A DNA stretch of 64,000 bases from Pseudomonas palmensis (GTDB lineage: Bacteria; Pseudomonadota; Gammaproteobacteria; Pseudomonadales; Pseudomonadaceae), in contig NZ_JAFKEC010000003.1 in assembly GCF_017848315.1 (NCBI RefSeq), positions 62,001 to 126,000 on the forward strand. Direction: 5' to 3'. The translations under genes and the position numbers were made by a program. This document shows positions 43,102 through 56,365 of the stretch, piece after piece. The notes below the pieces were generated by a model. That model was given only the letters and a program-made list of their open reading frames with translations. It had not been told where the DNA came from and ran no database searches. Positions within the stretch are counted from its first letter, which is position 1; each line of letters begins with the position of its first letter.

Positions 43102-43176
43102 CTGCGCGCATTTTGTCGGCACAAATTATGCCAAGTCATTACTGACTGGTTGGTCGACTTTCGAGGAGCAGTTGTG

Positions 43177-44470
<1,294 letters not shown>

Positions 44471-44489
44471 GACCGCCTGGCGTGTCTGA

Positions 44490-44517
44490 GGCCTCTCCGC
44501 CGGGGTGGGGGGAGGCC
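44490..44517 (+). other. Intercistronic hairpin atpB-atpE
   Basis: GGCCTCTCC pairs (with one wobble) with GGGGAGGCC in the 142-nt atpB-atpE gap. There is no T run, so this is probably an mRNA stability or processing structure before the highly translated atpE. Confidence 0.5.
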
Positions 44518-44597
44518 GAAAAAGTCCGCAAGGGCAGCTGTACCAAACGATTTTGTTTTACCGCTTCAAACTAAAAAACCTAACCAATACGACGTAA

Positions 44598-44870
<273 letters not shown>

Positions 44871-44927
44871 TCACTCGAATTTTCGAGTGGATTGGTGTGA
44901 TGGACTTAGAACGAGCGAGGTGTTGGC

Positions 44928-45398
44928 GTGAACATTAATGCAACCCTGATTGGCCAGTCCGTTGCGTTCTTCATTTTTGTACTGTTTTGCATGAAGTTCG
45001 TGTGGCCTCCGGTCATCGCGGCTTTGCAAGAACGTCAGAAGAAGATCGCGGAAGGACTGGACGCTGCCAACCGAGCAGCTCGCGACCTGGAGCTGGCCCA
45101 AGATAAAGCGGGTCAGCAACTGCGCGAAGCTAAAGCTCAGGCAGCCGAAATCATTGAGCAAGCCAAGAAACGCGGTAACCAGATCGTCGAGGAAGCCCGT
45201 GACCAGGCTCGCGTCGAAGCTGACCGTGTGAAGGCCCAGGCTCAAGCCGAGATCGAACAGGAACTGAACGGTGTCAAAGACGCGCTGCGCGCCCAAGTGG
45301 GTAGCCTGGCCGTCAACGGTGCTGAAAAGATCCTTGGCGCCACAATCGATCAAAACGCGCATGCGGAGCTGGTTAATAAACTGGCCGCTGAAATTTAA
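44928..45398 (+). CDS. atpF: ATP synthase F0 subunit b
   Basis: 156 residues. One N-terminal membrane span ([24 protein letters not shown]) and a long charged coiled-coil rich in Ala, Lys, Glu and Gln form the peripheral stalk. The start is GTG 44928 ([10 protein letters not shown]). It lies 57 nt after atpE and 12 nt before atpH. Confidence 0.98.
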   Translation: MNINATLIGQSVAFFIFVLFCMKFVWPPVIAALQERQKKIAEGLDAANRAARDLELAQDKAGQQLREAKAQAAEIIEQAKKRGNQIVEEARDQARVEADRVKAQAQAEIEQELNGVKDALRAQVGSLAVNGAEKILGATIDQNAHAELVNKLAAEI

Positions 45399-45410
45399 GC
45401 GAGGGCGATC

Positions 45411-45947
45411 ATGGCAGAACTGACCACGTTGGCCCGACCTTACGCTAAGGCGGCCTTTGAGCACGCCCAGGCCCATCAGCAACTGGCCAATTGGTCAGCC
45501 ATGCTCGGCCTGGCTGCTGCAGTGTCTCAAGACGACACAATGCAGCGCCTGCTCAAGGCCCCGCGACTGACGAGCGCAGAAAAGGCCGCCGCGTTTATTG
45601 ACGTGTGCGGTGACAAGTTCGATGCACAGGCACAGAATTTCATTCATGTTGCCGCGGAAAACGAACGTCTCCTGCTGTTGCCGGAGATTTCGGCTCTGTT
45701 CGATCTGTACAAGGCCGAACAAGAGAAATCCGTGGACGTGGAAGTCACCAGTGCTTTTGCGTTGAACCAAGAACAGCAAGACAAACTCGCCAAGGTTCTC
45801 AGTGCACGACTCAGCCGGGAAGTGCGCCTGCACGCGACGGAGGATGCCAGCCTGATCGGTGGTGTCGTAATCCGCGCCGGCGACCTGGTTATCGATGGTT
45901 CAGTACGCGGCAAAATCGCGAAACTGGCCGAAGCATTGAAATCTTGA
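45411..45947 (+). CDS. atpH: ATP synthase F1 subunit delta
   Basis: 178 residues, soluble. Starts [19 protein letters not shown] and ends with the family segment [32 protein letters not shown]. Connects the b dimer to the top of the alpha3beta3 hexamer. Confidence 0.97.
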   Translation: MAELTTLARPYAKAAFEHAQAHQQLANWSAMLGLAAAVSQDDTMQRLLKAPRLTSAEKAAAFIDVCGDKFDAQAQNFIHVAAENERLLLLPEISALFDLYKAEQEKSVDVEVTSAFALNQEQQDKLAKVLSARLSREVRLHATEDASLIGGVVIRAGDLVIDGSVRGKIAKLAEALKS

Positions 45948-45968
45948 GTTTGAAGGGGCAGCAGAGCA

Positions 45969-47513
45969 ATGCAGCAACTCAATCCTTCCGAAATTAGTGA
46001 AATCATCAAGGGCCGCATCGAGAAACTCGATGTAGCCTCCCAAGCCCGCAACGAAGGTACTGTCGTCAGCGTTTCTGACGGTATCGTGCGGATTCACGGT
46101 CTGGCCGACGCTATGTACGGCGAAATGATCGAGTTTCCGGGCGGCGTGTTCGGTATGGCCCTCAACCTGGAGCAAGACTCCGTTGGTGCGGTAGTACTGG
46201 GCGCGTACGACACCCTCGCTGAAGGCATGAGCGCCAAGTGCACCGGCCGCATCCTCGAAGTTCCGGTTGGTAAGGAACTGCTGGGTCGCGTCGTCGACGC
46301 ACTGGGTAACCCAATCGATGGCAAAGGTCCGCTGAACAACACCGAGACCGACGCAGTTGAAAAGGTTGCACCGGGCGTTATCTGGCGTAAATCGGTAGAC
46401 CAGCCTGTACAGACTGGCTACAAATCGGTTGACGCCATGATCCCTGTCGGCCGTGGCCAGCGTGAGCTGATCATCGGTGACCGTCAGATCGGCAAGACCG
46501 CCATGGCCATCGACGCCATCATCAACCAGAAAGACTCCGGTATTTTCTGTGTGTATGTTGCTGTCGGCCAGAAGCGTTCGACCGTTGCCAACATCGTTCG
46601 CAAGCTGGAAGAAAACGGCGCCCTGGCCAACACCATCGTGGTGGTTGCCAGTGCTTCGGAATCCGCCGCACTGCAATTCCTGGCGCCATACGCCGGTTGC
46701 ACCATGGGCGAGTTCTTCCGTGACCGCGGCGAAGACGCACTGATCGTCTACGATGACCTGTCCAAGCAGGCTGTTGCCTACCGTCAGATCTCCCTGCTGC
46801 TGCGCCGTCCACCAGGACGCGAAGCATACCCAGGTGACGTGTTCTATCTCCACTCCCGTCTGCTGGAGCGTGCATCGCGCGTTTCCGAAGAGTACGTAGA
46901 GAAGTTCACCAACGGTGCCGTAACTGGCAAGACCGGTTCGCTGACCGCACTGCCGATCATCGAAACCCAGGCTGGCGACGTTTCCGCGTTCGTTCCGACC
47001 AACGTGATCTCGATCACCGACGGTCAGATCTTCCTGGAATCGGCCATGTTCAACTCGGGCATCCGTCCTGCAGTGAACGCCGGTGTTTCGGTATCCCGTG
47101 TAGGTGGTGCCGCTCAGACCAAGATCATCAAGAAGCTCTCCGGTGGTATCCGTACCGCTCTGGCTCAGTACCGTGAACTGGCGGCATTCGCCCAGTTCGC
47201 TTCTGACCTGGACGAAGCCACCCGCAAGCAACTCGAGCACGGTCAACGTGTTACCGAGCTGATGAAGCAGAAGCAATACGCTCCAATGTCCATCGCGGAC
47301 ATGGCGCTGTCGCTGTATGCCGCTGAGCGTGGGTTCCTGACCGACGTAGAAATCACCAAGATCGGCAGCTTCGAACAAGCGCTGATCGCTTTCTTCAACC
47401 GTGATCACGCCGAACTGATGGCGAAGATCAACGTGAAGGGTGACTTCAACGACGAAATCGACGCTGGCATCAAAGCCGGTATCGAGAAGTTCAAGGCCAC
47501 CCAAACCTGGTAA
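45969..47513 (+). CDS. atpA: ATP synthase F1 subunit alpha
   Basis: 514 residues. Walker [16 protein letters not shown] near residue 170, [41 protein letters not shown], and the alpha-subunit signature containing [22 protein letters not shown]. Non-catalytic nucleotide-binding subunit of F1. A large minus-strand frame across it is a shadow. Confidence 0.99.
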   Translation: MQQLNPSEISEIIKGRIEKLDVASQARNEGTVVSVSDGIVRIHGLADAMYGEMIEFPGGVFGMALNLEQDSVGAVVLGAYDTLAEGMSAKCTGRILEVPVGKELLGRVVDALGNPIDGKGPLNNTETDAVEKVAPGVIWRKSVDQPVQTGYKSVDAMIPVGRGQRELIIGDRQIGKTAMAIDAIINQKDSGIFCVYVAVGQKRSTVANIVRKLEENGALANTIVVVASASESAALQFLAPYAGCTMGEFFRDRGEDALIVYDDLSKQAVAYRQISLLLRRPPGREAYPGDVFYLHSRLLERASRVSEEYVEKFTNGAVTGKTGSLTALPIIETQAGDVSAFVPTNVISITDGQIFLESAMFNSGIRPAVNAGVSVSRVGGAAQTKIIKKLSGGIRTALAQYRELAAFAQFASDLDEATRKQLEHGQRVTELMKQKQYAPMSIADMALSLYAAERGFLTDVEITKIGSFEQALIAFFNRDHAELMAKINVKGDFNDEIDAGIKAGIEKFKATQTW

Positions 47514-47518
47514 GCCGC

Positions 47519-47542
47519 AGCGGGGGCTTTGCAGCCCCCGCT
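47519..47542 (+). other. Intercistronic hairpin atpA-atpG
   Basis: Perfect 10-bp stem AGCGGGGGCT / AGCCCCCGCT with a TTGC loop, 5 nt after the atpA stop. There is no T run, so it is not a classical terminator; it may tune the alpha/gamma ratio or stabilise the upstream mRNA. Confidence 0.65.
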
Positions 47543-47563
47543 TGCTAACCTGATAGGTGTTAC

Positions 47564-48424
47564 ATGGCAGGCGCAAAAGAGATTCGCAGTAAGATTGCGA
47601 GCATCAAAAGCACGCAAAAAATTACCAGCGCCATGGAAAAAGTGGCGGTCAGCAAGATGCGCAAGGCTCAAATGCGCATGGCTGCTAGCCGTCCCTATGC
47701 GGAGCGTATCCGCCAGGTGATTGGTCATCTGGCCAACGCCAACCCGGAATACCGCCACCCCTTCATGATCGAACGCCCTGTCAAGCGCGCCGGTTATGTG
47801 GTTGTGAGCAGTGACCGTGGTCTGTGCGGTGGCTTGAACACCAACCTGTTCAAGGCCCTGGTCAAGGACATGGCAGCCAACCGCGAGCAAGGGGTCGAAA
47901 TCGACCTGTGCGTGGTGGGCAGCAAAGGTGCGGCGTTTTTCCGCAGCTACGGCGGTAACGTCGTTGCAGCGATCAGCCACCTGGGCGAAGAGCCGTCGAT
48001 CAATGATCTGATCGGCAGCGTCAAGGTCATGCTGGACGCTTACCTGGATGGTCGTATCGATCGTCTGTCCGTGGTATCGAACAAGTTCATCAATACCATG
48101 ACGCAAGCCCCAACGGTCGAGCAGTTGATTCCGTTGGTTGCAACCCCGGATCAAGAACTCAAGCACCACTGGGACTACCTCTACGAACCTGACGCCAAGG
48201 AGCTGCTGGACGGCCTGATGGTGCGTTACGTGGAGTCGCAGGTCTACCAGGCGGTGGTCGAGAACAACGCGGCCGAACAAGCTGCGCGGATGATCGCAAT
48301 GAAGAACGCCACCGACAACGCCGGCGACCTGATCAGCGAATTGCAGCTGATCTACAACAAGGCGCGTCAGGCTGCGATCACCCAAGAGATCTCGGAAATC
48401 GTCGGCGGCGCTGCCGCGGTTTAA
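47564..48424 (+). CDS. atpG: ATP synthase F1 subunit gamma
   Basis: 286 residues, the rotor shaft. N-terminal helix [36 protein letters not shown] and C-terminal helix [46 protein letters not shown] are the conserved coiled-coil that turns inside F1. Confidence 0.98.
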   Translation: MAGAKEIRSKIASIKSTQKITSAMEKVAVSKMRKAQMRMAASRPYAERIRQVIGHLANANPEYRHPFMIERPVKRAGYVVVSSDRGLCGGLNTNLFKALVKDMAANREQGVEIDLCVVGSKGAAFFRSYGGNVVAAISHLGEEPSINDLIGSVKVMLDAYLDGRIDRLSVVSNKFINTMTQAPTVEQLIPLVATPDQELKHHWDYLYEPDAKELLDGLMVRYVESQVYQAVVENNAAEQAARMIAMKNATDNAGDLISELQLIYNKARQAAITQEISEIVGGAAAV

Positions 48425-49828
<1,404 letters not shown>

Positions 49829-49833
49829 TCCCG

Positions 49834-49851
49834 GCGCCCCGCGAGGGGCGC
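49834..49851 (+). other. Intercistronic hairpin atpD-atpC
   Basis: GCGCCCC-GCGA-GGGGCGC, a 7-bp stem closed by a GNRA-type tetraloop, between atpD and atpC. No T run follows. Confidence 0.55.
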
Positions 49852-49872
49852 TAATCAGGTTGAGGCAAGCAG

Positions 49873-50292
49873 ATGGCTATGACAGTCCATTGCGATATCG
49901 TCAGCGCGGAAGGAGAGATCTTCTCCGGCCTGGTCGAGATGGTGATTGCGCACGGCAACCTGGGTGATCTTGGTATCGCTCCAGGCCACGCCCCGCTGAT
50001 CACTAATCTGAAGCCTGGTCCGATCACGCTGACCAAGCAGGGTGGCGCCCAAGAGGTGTTCTACATCTCTGGTGGTTTCCTCGAGGTCCAGCCGAACATG
50101 GTCAAGGTGCTTGCCGATACCGTGCAACGTGCTGCCGACCTGGACGAAGCTCAGGCCCAGGAAGCCCTCAAGGCTGCCGAGAACGCCCTGAACGCCAAAG
50201 GCGCGGAGTTCGACTACGGCGCCGCTGCCGCACGTCTGGCCGAAGCCGCAGCTCAGCTGCGCACCGTCCAGCAGTTGCGCAAGGGAAGGTAA
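49873..50292 (+). CDS. atpC: ATP synthase F1 subunit epsilon
   Basis: 139 residues. N-terminal beta-sandwich ([45 protein letters not shown]) and a C-terminal helical hairpin that inhibits ATP hydrolysis. ATG 49879 is an alternative start. Last gene of the operon, followed by a strong terminator. Confidence 0.97.
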   Translation: MAMTVHCDIVSAEGEIFSGLVEMVIAHGNLGDLGIAPGHAPLITNLKPGPITLTKQGGAQEVFYISGGFLEVQPNMVKVLADTVQRAADLDEAQAQEALKAAENALNAKGAEFDYGAAAARLAEAAAQLRTVQQLRKGR

Positions 50293-50331
50293 TTCGGCCT
50301 ACAGGCTGATTGCTTTCGCCGCGATTGAGTT

Positions 50332-50361
50332 AAAGGGTAGCCTCGGCTACCCTTTTTCTTT
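50332..50361 (+). terminator. Terminator of the atp operon
   Basis: AAAGGGTAGCC-TCG-GGCTACCCTTT-type hairpin followed by TTTCTTTTT, 40 nt after the atpC stop. Confidence 0.85.
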
Positions 50362-50419
50362 TTCTGCATATCTCATTTCGGTCATTCATCGACCTCTCCC
50401 CGGATTTGGTAGCCAGTCA

Positions 50420-51787
50420 ATGTCTCTCGATATCGTTATTCTCGCGGCAGGCCAGGGCACACGCATGCGCTCGGCCGTGCCCAAGGTACTGCACCCGGTC
50501 GCCGGCAACTCGATGCTTGGCCATGTTATCCACAGCGCCCGCCAGCTCGAGCCCCAGGGTATTCACGTGGTGATCGGACATGGTGCCGAGCTGGTTCGCG
50601 AGCGACTGGCTGCCGATGACCTGAATTTCGTGTTGCAGGACAAACAGCTGGGCACAGGCCACGCCGTGGCCCAGGCCTTGCCGGCGCTCAGTGCCGACAC
50701 CGTGCTGATCCTCTACGGCGATGTACCGCTGATCGAGGTGGACACCCTGCAGCGTTTGCTGGCCAGGGTAAACCCGCAGCAACTGGGCCTGCTCACTGTG
50801 ACCCTGGCCGACCCGACCGGCTACGGCCGTATCGTGCGCGACGACCAGGGCCAGGTGGCTGCCATCGTCGAGCACAAGGATGCCAGCGACGCACAGAAGG
50901 CGATCAATGAAGGAAACACCGGCATCCTTGCCGTACCGGGGGCTCGGTTGGCCGAGTGGCTGGGCCGCCTGTCGAACCACAACGCACAGGGTGAGTACTA
51001 CCTGACCGACGTGATCGCCATGGCAGTGGCCGACGGCCTGGTGGTAGCCACCGAGCAGCCGCTGGACCCGATGGAAGTGCAGGGCGCCAACGACCGTCGT
51101 CAGTTGGCCGAACTGGAGCGTCATTATCAATTGCGCGAAGGTCGTCGCCTGATGGCCCAGGGCGTGACCCTGCGTGACCCGGCGCGTTTCGACGTGCGCG
51201 GCGAAGTCATCGTGGGGCGTGACGTGCTCATCGACGTCAACGTTATCCTCGAAGGCCGTGTGGTGATCGAGGATGACGTGGTCATCGGCCCGAACTGCGT
51301 GATCAAGAACAGCACCCTGCGCAAGGGCGCAGTGGTCAAGGCCAACAGCCACCTCGAAGGTGCCGTGCTGGGCGAGGGCAGCGATGCCGGTCCGTTCGCG
51401 CGGCTGCGCCCGGGCAGCGTGCTGGATGCCCGTGCGCATGTGGGTAACTTTGTCGAACTGAAGAATGCCCACCTGGGTGAAGGTGCCAAAGCAGGCCACC
51501 TGACCTACCTGGGTGATGCCGAGGTGGGGGCGCGCACCAATATCGGCGCCGGCACCATCACCTGCAACTACGACGGGGCCAACAAATTCCGTACCGTACT
51601 GGGCGAGGATGTCTTCATCGGTTCCAACAACTCGCTGGTGGCGCCTGTGGATATCCTCGATGGGGCCACCACTGCTGCGGGGTCCACCATCACCCAGACG
51701 GTCGAGGCTGGCCAGTTGGGCGTGGCCCGCGGTCGTCAGCGCAACATCGATGGCTGGAAACGACCAGAGAAGGTCAAGAAGAGCTGA
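50420..51787 (+). CDS. glmU: Bifunctional GlmU (GlcNAc-1-P uridyltransferase / GlcN-1-P acetyltransferase)
   Basis: 455 residues. The N-terminal pyrophosphorylase domain begins [28 protein letters not shown] left-handed beta-helix follows from about 250 (hexapeptide repeats such as [31 protein letters not shown]), ending in the acetyltransferase site [13 protein letters not shown]. Makes UDP-GlcNAc for peptidoglycan and LPS. Its own unit, with terminators on both sides; glmS, two genes on, supplies the pathway's precursor. Confidence 0.98.
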   Translation: MSLDIVILAAGQGTRMRSAVPKVLHPVAGNSMLGHVIHSARQLEPQGIHVVIGHGAELVRERLAADDLNFVLQDKQLGTGHAVAQALPALSADTVLILYGDVPLIEVDTLQRLLARVNPQQLGLLTVTLADPTGYGRIVRDDQGQVAAIVEHKDASDAQKAINEGNTGILAVPGARLAEWLGRLSNHNAQGEYYLTDVIAMAVADGLVVATEQPLDPMEVQGANDRRQLAELERHYQLREGRRLMAQGVTLRDPARFDVRGEVIVGRDVLIDVNVILEGRVVIEDDVVIGPNCVIKNSTLRKGAVVKANSHLEGAVLGEGSDAGPFARLRPGSVLDARAHVGNFVELKNAHLGEGAKAGHLTYLGDAEVGARTNIGAGTITCNYDGANKFRTVLGEDVFIGSNNSLVAPVDILDGATTAAGSTITQTVEAGQLGVARGRQRNIDGWKRPEKVKKS

Positions 51788-51803
51788 GTTGTACACAGCT
51801 CTG

Positions 51804-51842
51804 AAAAAGCCGACCGCATTGTGCATAAGTCGGCTTTTTTTT
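51804..51842 (+). terminator. Terminator of glmU
   Basis: AAAAAGCCGAC ... GTCGGCTTTTTTTT hairpin with a 16-nt loop, 17 nt after the glmU stop. Confidence 0.85.
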
Positions 51843-51856
51843 GCCTGGCATTGGAG

Positions 51857-51892
51857 TGTGGATAACCTGACCCCAGCAACGCCTTATCCACA
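51857..51892. other. Inverted pair of exact DnaA boxes upstream of glmR
   Basis: TGTGGATAA at 51857-51865 and TTATCCACA at 51884-51892, facing each other across 18 nt in the glmU-glmR gap, followed by an AT-rich stretch containing the glmR promoter region. Confidence 0.6.
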
Positions 51893-51954
51893 GAAAAAAT
51901 CTCATTGCCTGCTTGACCAAATGAAAGCTTTAGGTTTTGATTGGCGTCATTATC

Positions 51955-51967
51955 TTTCGAATCGAAA
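51955..51967. promoter_or_regulatory. Candidate GlmR operator
   Basis: Perfect dyad TTTCG-AAT-CGAAA, 11 nt before the glmR start codon. TTTCG half-sites are common in DeoR-family operators, and the position suits autorepression. Confidence 0.45.
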
Positions 51968-51978
51968 CTTAACTTCCC

Positions 51979-52746
51979 ATGTCGAAACGAAACACACCTC
52001 AACGCCGACACAACATCCTGGCCTTGCTGCATGAGCAGGGCGAGGTGAGTGTGGATGCACTGGCCAAGCGTTTCGAAACCTCCGAAGTCACCATTCGCAA
52101 GGACCTCGCCGCGTTGGAGGCCAACGGCCTGCTGCTGCGCCGCTACGGTGGCGCGGTGACCCTGCCTCAGGAACTGTTCGCCGACCAGGGCCAGCCCGTC
52201 TCTCTCTACAAACAGGCCATCGCTCGTGCCGCCGTGGCGCGGATTCGCGAGCATGCGCGCATCATCATCGACAGCGGCAGCACCACGGCTTCGATGATCC
52301 CCGAACTGGGTCAGCAACCGGGGCTGGTGGTGATGACCAACTCGCTGAACGTGGCCCGTGCCTTGAGCGAACTGGAACACGAACCGGTACTGCTGATGAC
52401 CGGCGGCACCTGGGACCCGCATTCCGAATCGTTCCAGGGCCAGGTTGCCGAGCAGGTACTACGCTCCTACGATTTCGACCAGCTGTTCATTGGTGCCGAT
52501 GGCATCGACCTGGTGCGCGGCACCACCACCTTCAACGAATTGCTGGGGTTGAGCCGGGTGATGGCCGAGGTGGCCCGCGAAGTGATCGTGATGGTCGAGT
52601 CGGACAAGGTCGGGCGCAAGATTCCCAACCTGGAGCTGCCCTGGGCCAGCGTGAGTACCCTGATTACCGACGAACGCCTGCCCCAGGAGGCACGCGATCA
52701 AATTCAAGCCCGCGGCATCAACCTCATCTGTGCCGCTATCAGCTAG
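51979..52746 (+). CDS. glmR: DeoR/GlpR-family transcriptional regulator GlmR
   Basis: 255 residues. DeoR-type winged helix at the N-terminus ([36 protein letters not shown]) and a sugar-phosphate-binding DeoRC domain with [15 protein letters not shown] and [18 protein letters not shown]. It occupies the place of glmR between glmU and glmS and probably senses an amino-sugar phosphate to control glmS. The ATG lacks any Shine-Dalgarno (AACTTCCC precedes it). It lies 11 nt before glmS and is almost certainly co-transcribed with it. Confidence 0.9.
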   Translation: MSKRNTPQRRHNILALLHEQGEVSVDALAKRFETSEVTIRKDLAALEANGLLLRRYGGAVTLPQELFADQGQPVSLYKQAIARAAVARIREHARIIIDSGSTTASMIPELGQQPGLVVMTNSLNVARALSELEHEPVLLMTGGTWDPHSESFQGQVAEQVLRSYDFDQLFIGADGIDLVRGTTTFNELLGLSRVMAEVAREVIVMVESDKVGRKIPNLELPWASVSTLITDERLPQEARDQIQARGINLICAAIS

Positions 52747-52757
52747 GAGCAACATCT

Positions 52758-54593
52758 ATGTGTGGAATCGTGGGCGCCGTCGCCGAACGCAACATCACCA
52801 CCATCCTGATCGAAGGCCTCAAGCGCCTGGAATACCGCGGTTATGACAGTGCTGGCCTGGCTGTCTTCACCCAGCAGGGCCACCTTGAACGCCGTCGTCG
52901 CATCGGCAAGGTCAGCGAGCTGGAAGCGGCCGTTGCCGCCGAGCCGCTGGTCGGCAACCTGGGTATCGCCCACACCCGCTGGGCGACCCATGGCGCGCCA
53001 ACCGAAGGCAATGCACACCCGCATTTCTCCGGCCACGACCTGGCGGTGGTGCACAACGGCATCATCGAGAACCACGATGTGCTGCGTGAACAGCTCAAGG
53101 GCCTGGGCTACGTATTCACCTCGCAGACCGACACCGAAGTGATCGTGCACCTGCTGCACCACACCCTCAAAAGCCTGCCGGACCTGGCCGACGCCCTCAA
53201 GGCGACCGTCAAGCAACTGCATGGCGCGTATGGCCTGGCGGTTATCAGCGCCAGCCAGCCAGACCGCCTGCTGGCCGCCCGCAGCGGCAGCCCGCTGGTG
53301 ATCGGCTTGGGCCACGGCGAGAACTTCCTGGCCTCCGACCAGTTGGCCCTGCGCCAGGTCACCGACCGCTTCATGTACCTGGAGGAGGGCGACATCGCCG
53401 AGATTCGCCGCGACCAGATCACCATCTGGGCCGTCGATGGCCAGCCGGTGCAGCGCGAGGCGGTGCAGTACCACGAAGGTGCAGAGGCGGCCGACAAGGG
53501 CCATTACCGCCACTTCATGCTCAAGGAAATCCACGAGCAGCCCACCGTGGTGCAGCGCACCCTGGAAGACCGCCTGGGTTCGGATCACGTGTTGGTGCAG
53601 GCTTTCGGCCCCAAGGCGGCCGAGCTGTTCCCCAAGGTGCGCAATGTACAGATCGTGGCCTGTGGCACCAGCTACCACGCGGGCATGGTTGCGCGTTACT
53701 GGCTCGAAGAACTGGCCGGCATTCCGTGCCAGGTCGAAGTGGCCAGTGAATTCCGCTACCGCAAGGTGGTGGTGCAGCCCGACACCCTGTTCGTGTCGAT
53801 TTCCCAGTCGGGCGAAACTGCCGACACCCTGGCGGCGCTGCGCAATGCCAAGGAGCTGGGCTTCCTTGCCAGCCTGGCCATCTGCAACGTTGGCATCAGC
53901 TCGCTGGTGCGTGAATCGGACCTGACCCTGCTGACCCGTGCCGGCCCGGAAATCGGCGTGGCCTCGACCAAGGCGTTCACCACCCAGCTGGTGTCGCTGA
54001 TGTTGCTGACCCTGTCGCTGGGGCGCGTGCGTGGCACCTTGCCGGCTGGCGTCGAAGCCGAACTGGTCGAGCAACTGCGTCGTCTGCCGGTACGCCTGGG
54101 CGAAGCGCTGGCAATGGACGCCACCATCGAGAAGACGTCCGAGCTGTTCGCCGACAAGCATCACACCCTGTTCCTGGGCCGTGGCGCGCAGTTCCCGGTG
54201 GCGATGGAAGGGGCGCTCAAGCTCAAGGAAATCTCCTACATCCACGCCGAAGCCTACCCGGCTGGCGAGCTCAAGCACGGCCCGCTGGCGCTGGTGGATG
54301 CCGACATGCCGGTCGTTACCGTGGCGCCGAACAACGAGCTGCTGGAGAAGCTCAAGTCCAACCTGCAGGAAGTGCGCGCCCGTGGCGGCGAGCTGATCGT
54401 GTTCGCCGACGAGAAGGCTGGCATGAGCAATGGCGAGGGCACCCATGTGATCGCCATGCCGCACATCGTCGATGCGCTGGCACCGATCCTGTATACCATC
54501 CCGCTGCAATTGCTGTCGTACTACGTGGCCGTGCTCAAGGGCACCGACGTCGACCAGCCCCGCAACCTGGCCAAGTCGGTGACGGTGGAGTAA
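52758..54593 (+). CDS. glmS: Glutamine-fructose-6-phosphate aminotransferase
   Basis: 611 residues. Catalytic Cys2 ([12 protein letters not shown]) of the N-terminal glutaminase domain with [18 protein letters not shown]; two SIS isomerase domains follow ([30 protein letters not shown]) and the C-terminal [13 protein letters not shown]. Makes glucosamine-6-phosphate. It starts 11 nt after glmR with AGGAG overlapping the glmR stop region. The 3' end is the TnsD recognition segment for Tn7. Confidence 0.99.
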   Translation: MCGIVGAVAERNITTILIEGLKRLEYRGYDSAGLAVFTQQGHLERRRRIGKVSELEAAVAAEPLVGNLGIAHTRWATHGAPTEGNAHPHFSGHDLAVVHNGIIENHDVLREQLKGLGYVFTSQTDTEVIVHLLHHTLKSLPDLADALKATVKQLHGAYGLAVISASQPDRLLAARSGSPLVIGLGHGENFLASDQLALRQVTDRFMYLEEGDIAEIRRDQITIWAVDGQPVQREAVQYHEGAEAADKGHYRHFMLKEIHEQPTVVQRTLEDRLGSDHVLVQAFGPKAAELFPKVRNVQIVACGTSYHAGMVARYWLEELAGIPCQVEVASEFRYRKVVVQPDTLFVSISQSGETADTLAALRNAKELGFLASLAICNVGISSLVRESDLTLLTRAGPEIGVASTKAFTTQLVSLMLLTLSLGRVRGTLPAGVEAELVEQLRRLPVRLGEALAMDATIEKTSELFADKHHTLFLGRGAQFPVAMEGALKLKEISYIHAEAYPAGELKHGPLALVDADMPVVTVAPNNELLEKLKSNLQEVRARGGELIVFADEKAGMSNGEGTHVIAMPHIVDALAPILYTIPLQLLSYYVAVLKGTDVDQPRNLAKSVTVE

Positions 54594-54620
54594 GGGGCCG
54601 GTCAGGCCCAGGCACTCCAC
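54560..54620 (+). other. attTn7: attTn7 site, unoccupied
   Basis: The end of glmS (CGCAACCTGGCCAAGTCGGT...) plus the first 25 nt after its stop is the conserved Tn7 attachment region. No Tn7 end or tns gene lies downstream. Predicted from position, not from a tested insertion. Confidence 0.6.
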
Positions 54621-54628
54621 ACCGCCAA

Positions 54629-54660
54629 AGGATCCGGGAAGGTTCGCCTTCCCGGATCCT
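54629..54660 (+). terminator. Terminator of glmR-glmS
   Basis: AGGATCCGGGAAGG-TTCG-CCTTCCCGGATCCT hairpin, 36 nt after the glmS stop, with only a weak T content after it. Serves glmS and perhaps the converging LysR transcript. Confidence 0.75.
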
Positions 54661-54690
54661 GCTTGCCCCGCACACCCGTGCGGCCGCTGC

Positions 54691-55593
54691 TCAATCCATC
54701 AACAAGCCTTGCCTGGCCTGATCGATCATCGCCTCGACCAGCGGGTTGTTGTGCCCGTCGTGCCAGGCCACGGCGGTGGTGACCACCTTCACTTCTGGCT
54801 GCAACGGCCGGACCAGTACGTTTTCAGGGGCCAGCTTGTCCATCGAGGCGGGCACCAATGCGATGCCCTGGCCGCAGCTGACGAACGCCACCTGGGAAGA
54901 TACCGAGCGCACCTGGTGCACGATGCGTGGCGCGAAACCGCTGGCTTTGCATAACCCCACCAGGCAGTCGAAGTACACCGGGCTCACATCCCGTGAAGCC
55001 ATCACCAGGGTTTCATCGGCAAGCGCCCCTAGGCTGATCGCCGCACACTTCGCCAGATGATGGTCGTTGGGTAGCGCCACCGCCAGACGATCCTCGGACA
55101 GCGGCATGGATTGCAGGTGGCGGCCCAGGTTCCCCTCCAGACGCGCAAAGGCAATGTCGATATCCCCAGCCTCCAGCGCAGGGATGGCTTCTGCACTGTC
55201 GATTTCCCGCACCGATACCGTAATCAGTGGGTGGTCCTGCTTGAACCGCTCGATCAATGGCGGCAGCACATCGATCATGGCCGAGGTGATCGCCCCGATC
55301 GTCAGCACGCCAGCATGACCGGCCACGGCTTCATGCACCGCCAGCTCGAGCCGCTCGAGCTGGTCGGCAAACTTGCGCACCGCCGGCAGAATCGCCGCCC
55401 CAACTGCGGTGAGCTGCGCGCCGCGGCGCGAGCGGGTGAACAGTTGCACGCGCAAGGACTGTTCAAGGGCCTGGATCTGTTCGGTCAACGGCGGCTGCGA
55501 CATGCCCAGGCGCCTGGCGGCGCGGCTGAAGTTCTGGTCCTCGGCAACGGCCAGGAACAACCAGAGATGACGTATCAGGCGGAAATTGATCAC
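54691..55593 (-). CDS. LysR-family regulator divergent from the RraA operon
   Basis: 300 residues. N-terminal HTH (HLWLFLAVAEDQNFSRAARRLGMSQPPLTEQIQALEQSLRVQLFTRSRRGAQLT) and a co-inducer-binding domain. GTG start at 55593 with GGAAG about 7 nt upstream. Divergent from the three-RraA/aminotransferase operon across 108 bp, which contains a dyad at 55608-55623. Probably the activator of that operon in response to its substrate. Confidence 0.93.
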   Translation of the reverse strand: MINFRLIRHLWLFLAVAEDQNFSRAARRLGMSQPPLTEQIQALEQSLRVQLFTRSRRGAQLTAVGAAILPAVRKFADQLERLELAVHEAVAGHAGVLTIGAITSAMIDVLPPLIERFKQDHPLITVSVREIDSAEAIPALEAGDIDIAFARLEGNLGRHLQSMPLSEDRLAVALPNDHHLAKCAAISLGALADETLVMASRDVSPVYFDCLVGLCKASGFAPRIVHQVRSVSSQVAFVSCGQGIALVPASMDKLAPENVLVRPLQPEVKVVTTAVAWHDGHNNPLVEAMIDQARQGLLMD

Positions 55594-55607
55594 AGTGTGC
55601 TTCCATA

Positions 55608-55623
55608 TGTCAGGGCTATGACA
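55608..55623. promoter_or_regulatory. Candidate LysR operator for the RraA operon
   Basis: Perfect dyad TGTCA-N6-TGACA in the divergent gap. A second, weaker symmetric element (ATATACGTAT) lies about 20 nt on, around 55639. Order and spacing fit recognition and activation sites of a LysR regulator. Confidence 0.45.
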
Positions 55624-55701
55624 AGCTTAGTTTCTTAGGAATATACGTATCAAAACACCTTGTCGATACTCAGGCCTCATCTCCCAAGAGGTCTGCAACC
55701 G

Positions 55702-56364
55702 ATGAGCCTGAAAGCCACGCTTGAACGCCTGGCAGCGCTCGACACCAACACCGTGTCGGACGCGCTGGACTTCCTCGAACTTCCTGGCGCCACCAACGGG
55801 CTGATGCCGCTCTGGAACTGCCCGCAAATCGTCGGCCGTGCCAGCACCGTGCAGCTCGGCCCCAAGCAGGGAACGGCGCCAGACGTTCACCTGATTACAC
55901 CGGTGGTGGAGCGAATCACCACCGATGATCGCGTTCTGGTCATTGCCGGTGGCCTCCACGGCGTTTCCAGCTGGGGCGACATCCTCGCCAATGCGGCGCG
56001 ATGCAAGGGCATCCGTGGCACGGTCACCGATGGCTTCAGCCGCGATATCCGCGCCAATGCAGACATCGGCTACCCGGTGTTTGGCCGCGGCATAACCATG
56101 ATCAGCGCACGCAATCGGCTCATTCAAGTCGACGCTGCGGTCAAGGTGCACATGGCCGGCGTGGCGGTCGAAGAAGATGACTACGTGATCGCCGACGAAT
56201 GCGGCACCGTTTTCATTCAAGCCGCTGTCATTGAGCAGGTTCTGGCCCTGGCCGAGCGGATAGACCGGCGCCAGGCCGGCATGCTCGATGCCGTGCGGGC
56301 GGGCCGCTCGGTCGAACACGTGATGCATGACGCCCAATTCGAAGCCATCAAGGCGGAGCACTGA
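55702..56364 (+). CDS. RraA/HMG-aldolase family protein, first paralogue
   Basis: 220 residues. Family features: TNTVSDALDFLELPG at the N-terminus and the active-site region GVSSWGDILANAARCKGIRG followed by TVTDGFSRD, giving the D-X20-R-D motif associated with 4-hydroxy-4-methyl-2-oxoglutarate (HMG)/4-carboxy-4-hydroxy-2-oxoadipate aldolases and oxaloacetate decarboxylation. ATG 55702 follows AGAGG; the earlier in-frame start lacks a signal. It heads a four-gene operon. RNase E inhibition (true RraA) is less likely given context. Confidence 0.85.
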   Translation: MSLKATLERLAALDTNTVSDALDFLELPGATNGLMPLWNCPQIVGRASTVQLGPKQGTAPDVHLITPVVERITTDDRVLVIAGGLHGVSSWGDILANAARCKGIRGTVTDGFSRDIRANADIGYPVFGRGITMISARNRLIQVDAAVKVHMAGVAVEEDDYVIADECGTVFIQAAVIEQVLALAERIDRRQAGMLDAVRAGRSVEHVMHDAQFEAIKAEH

Positions 56365-56365
56365 A

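Noticed and set aside
40637..43111. 824-codon minus-strand frame over rsmG, parA and parB
   Set aside because: Low-complexity His/Gln/Arg translation antisense to three conserved genes.
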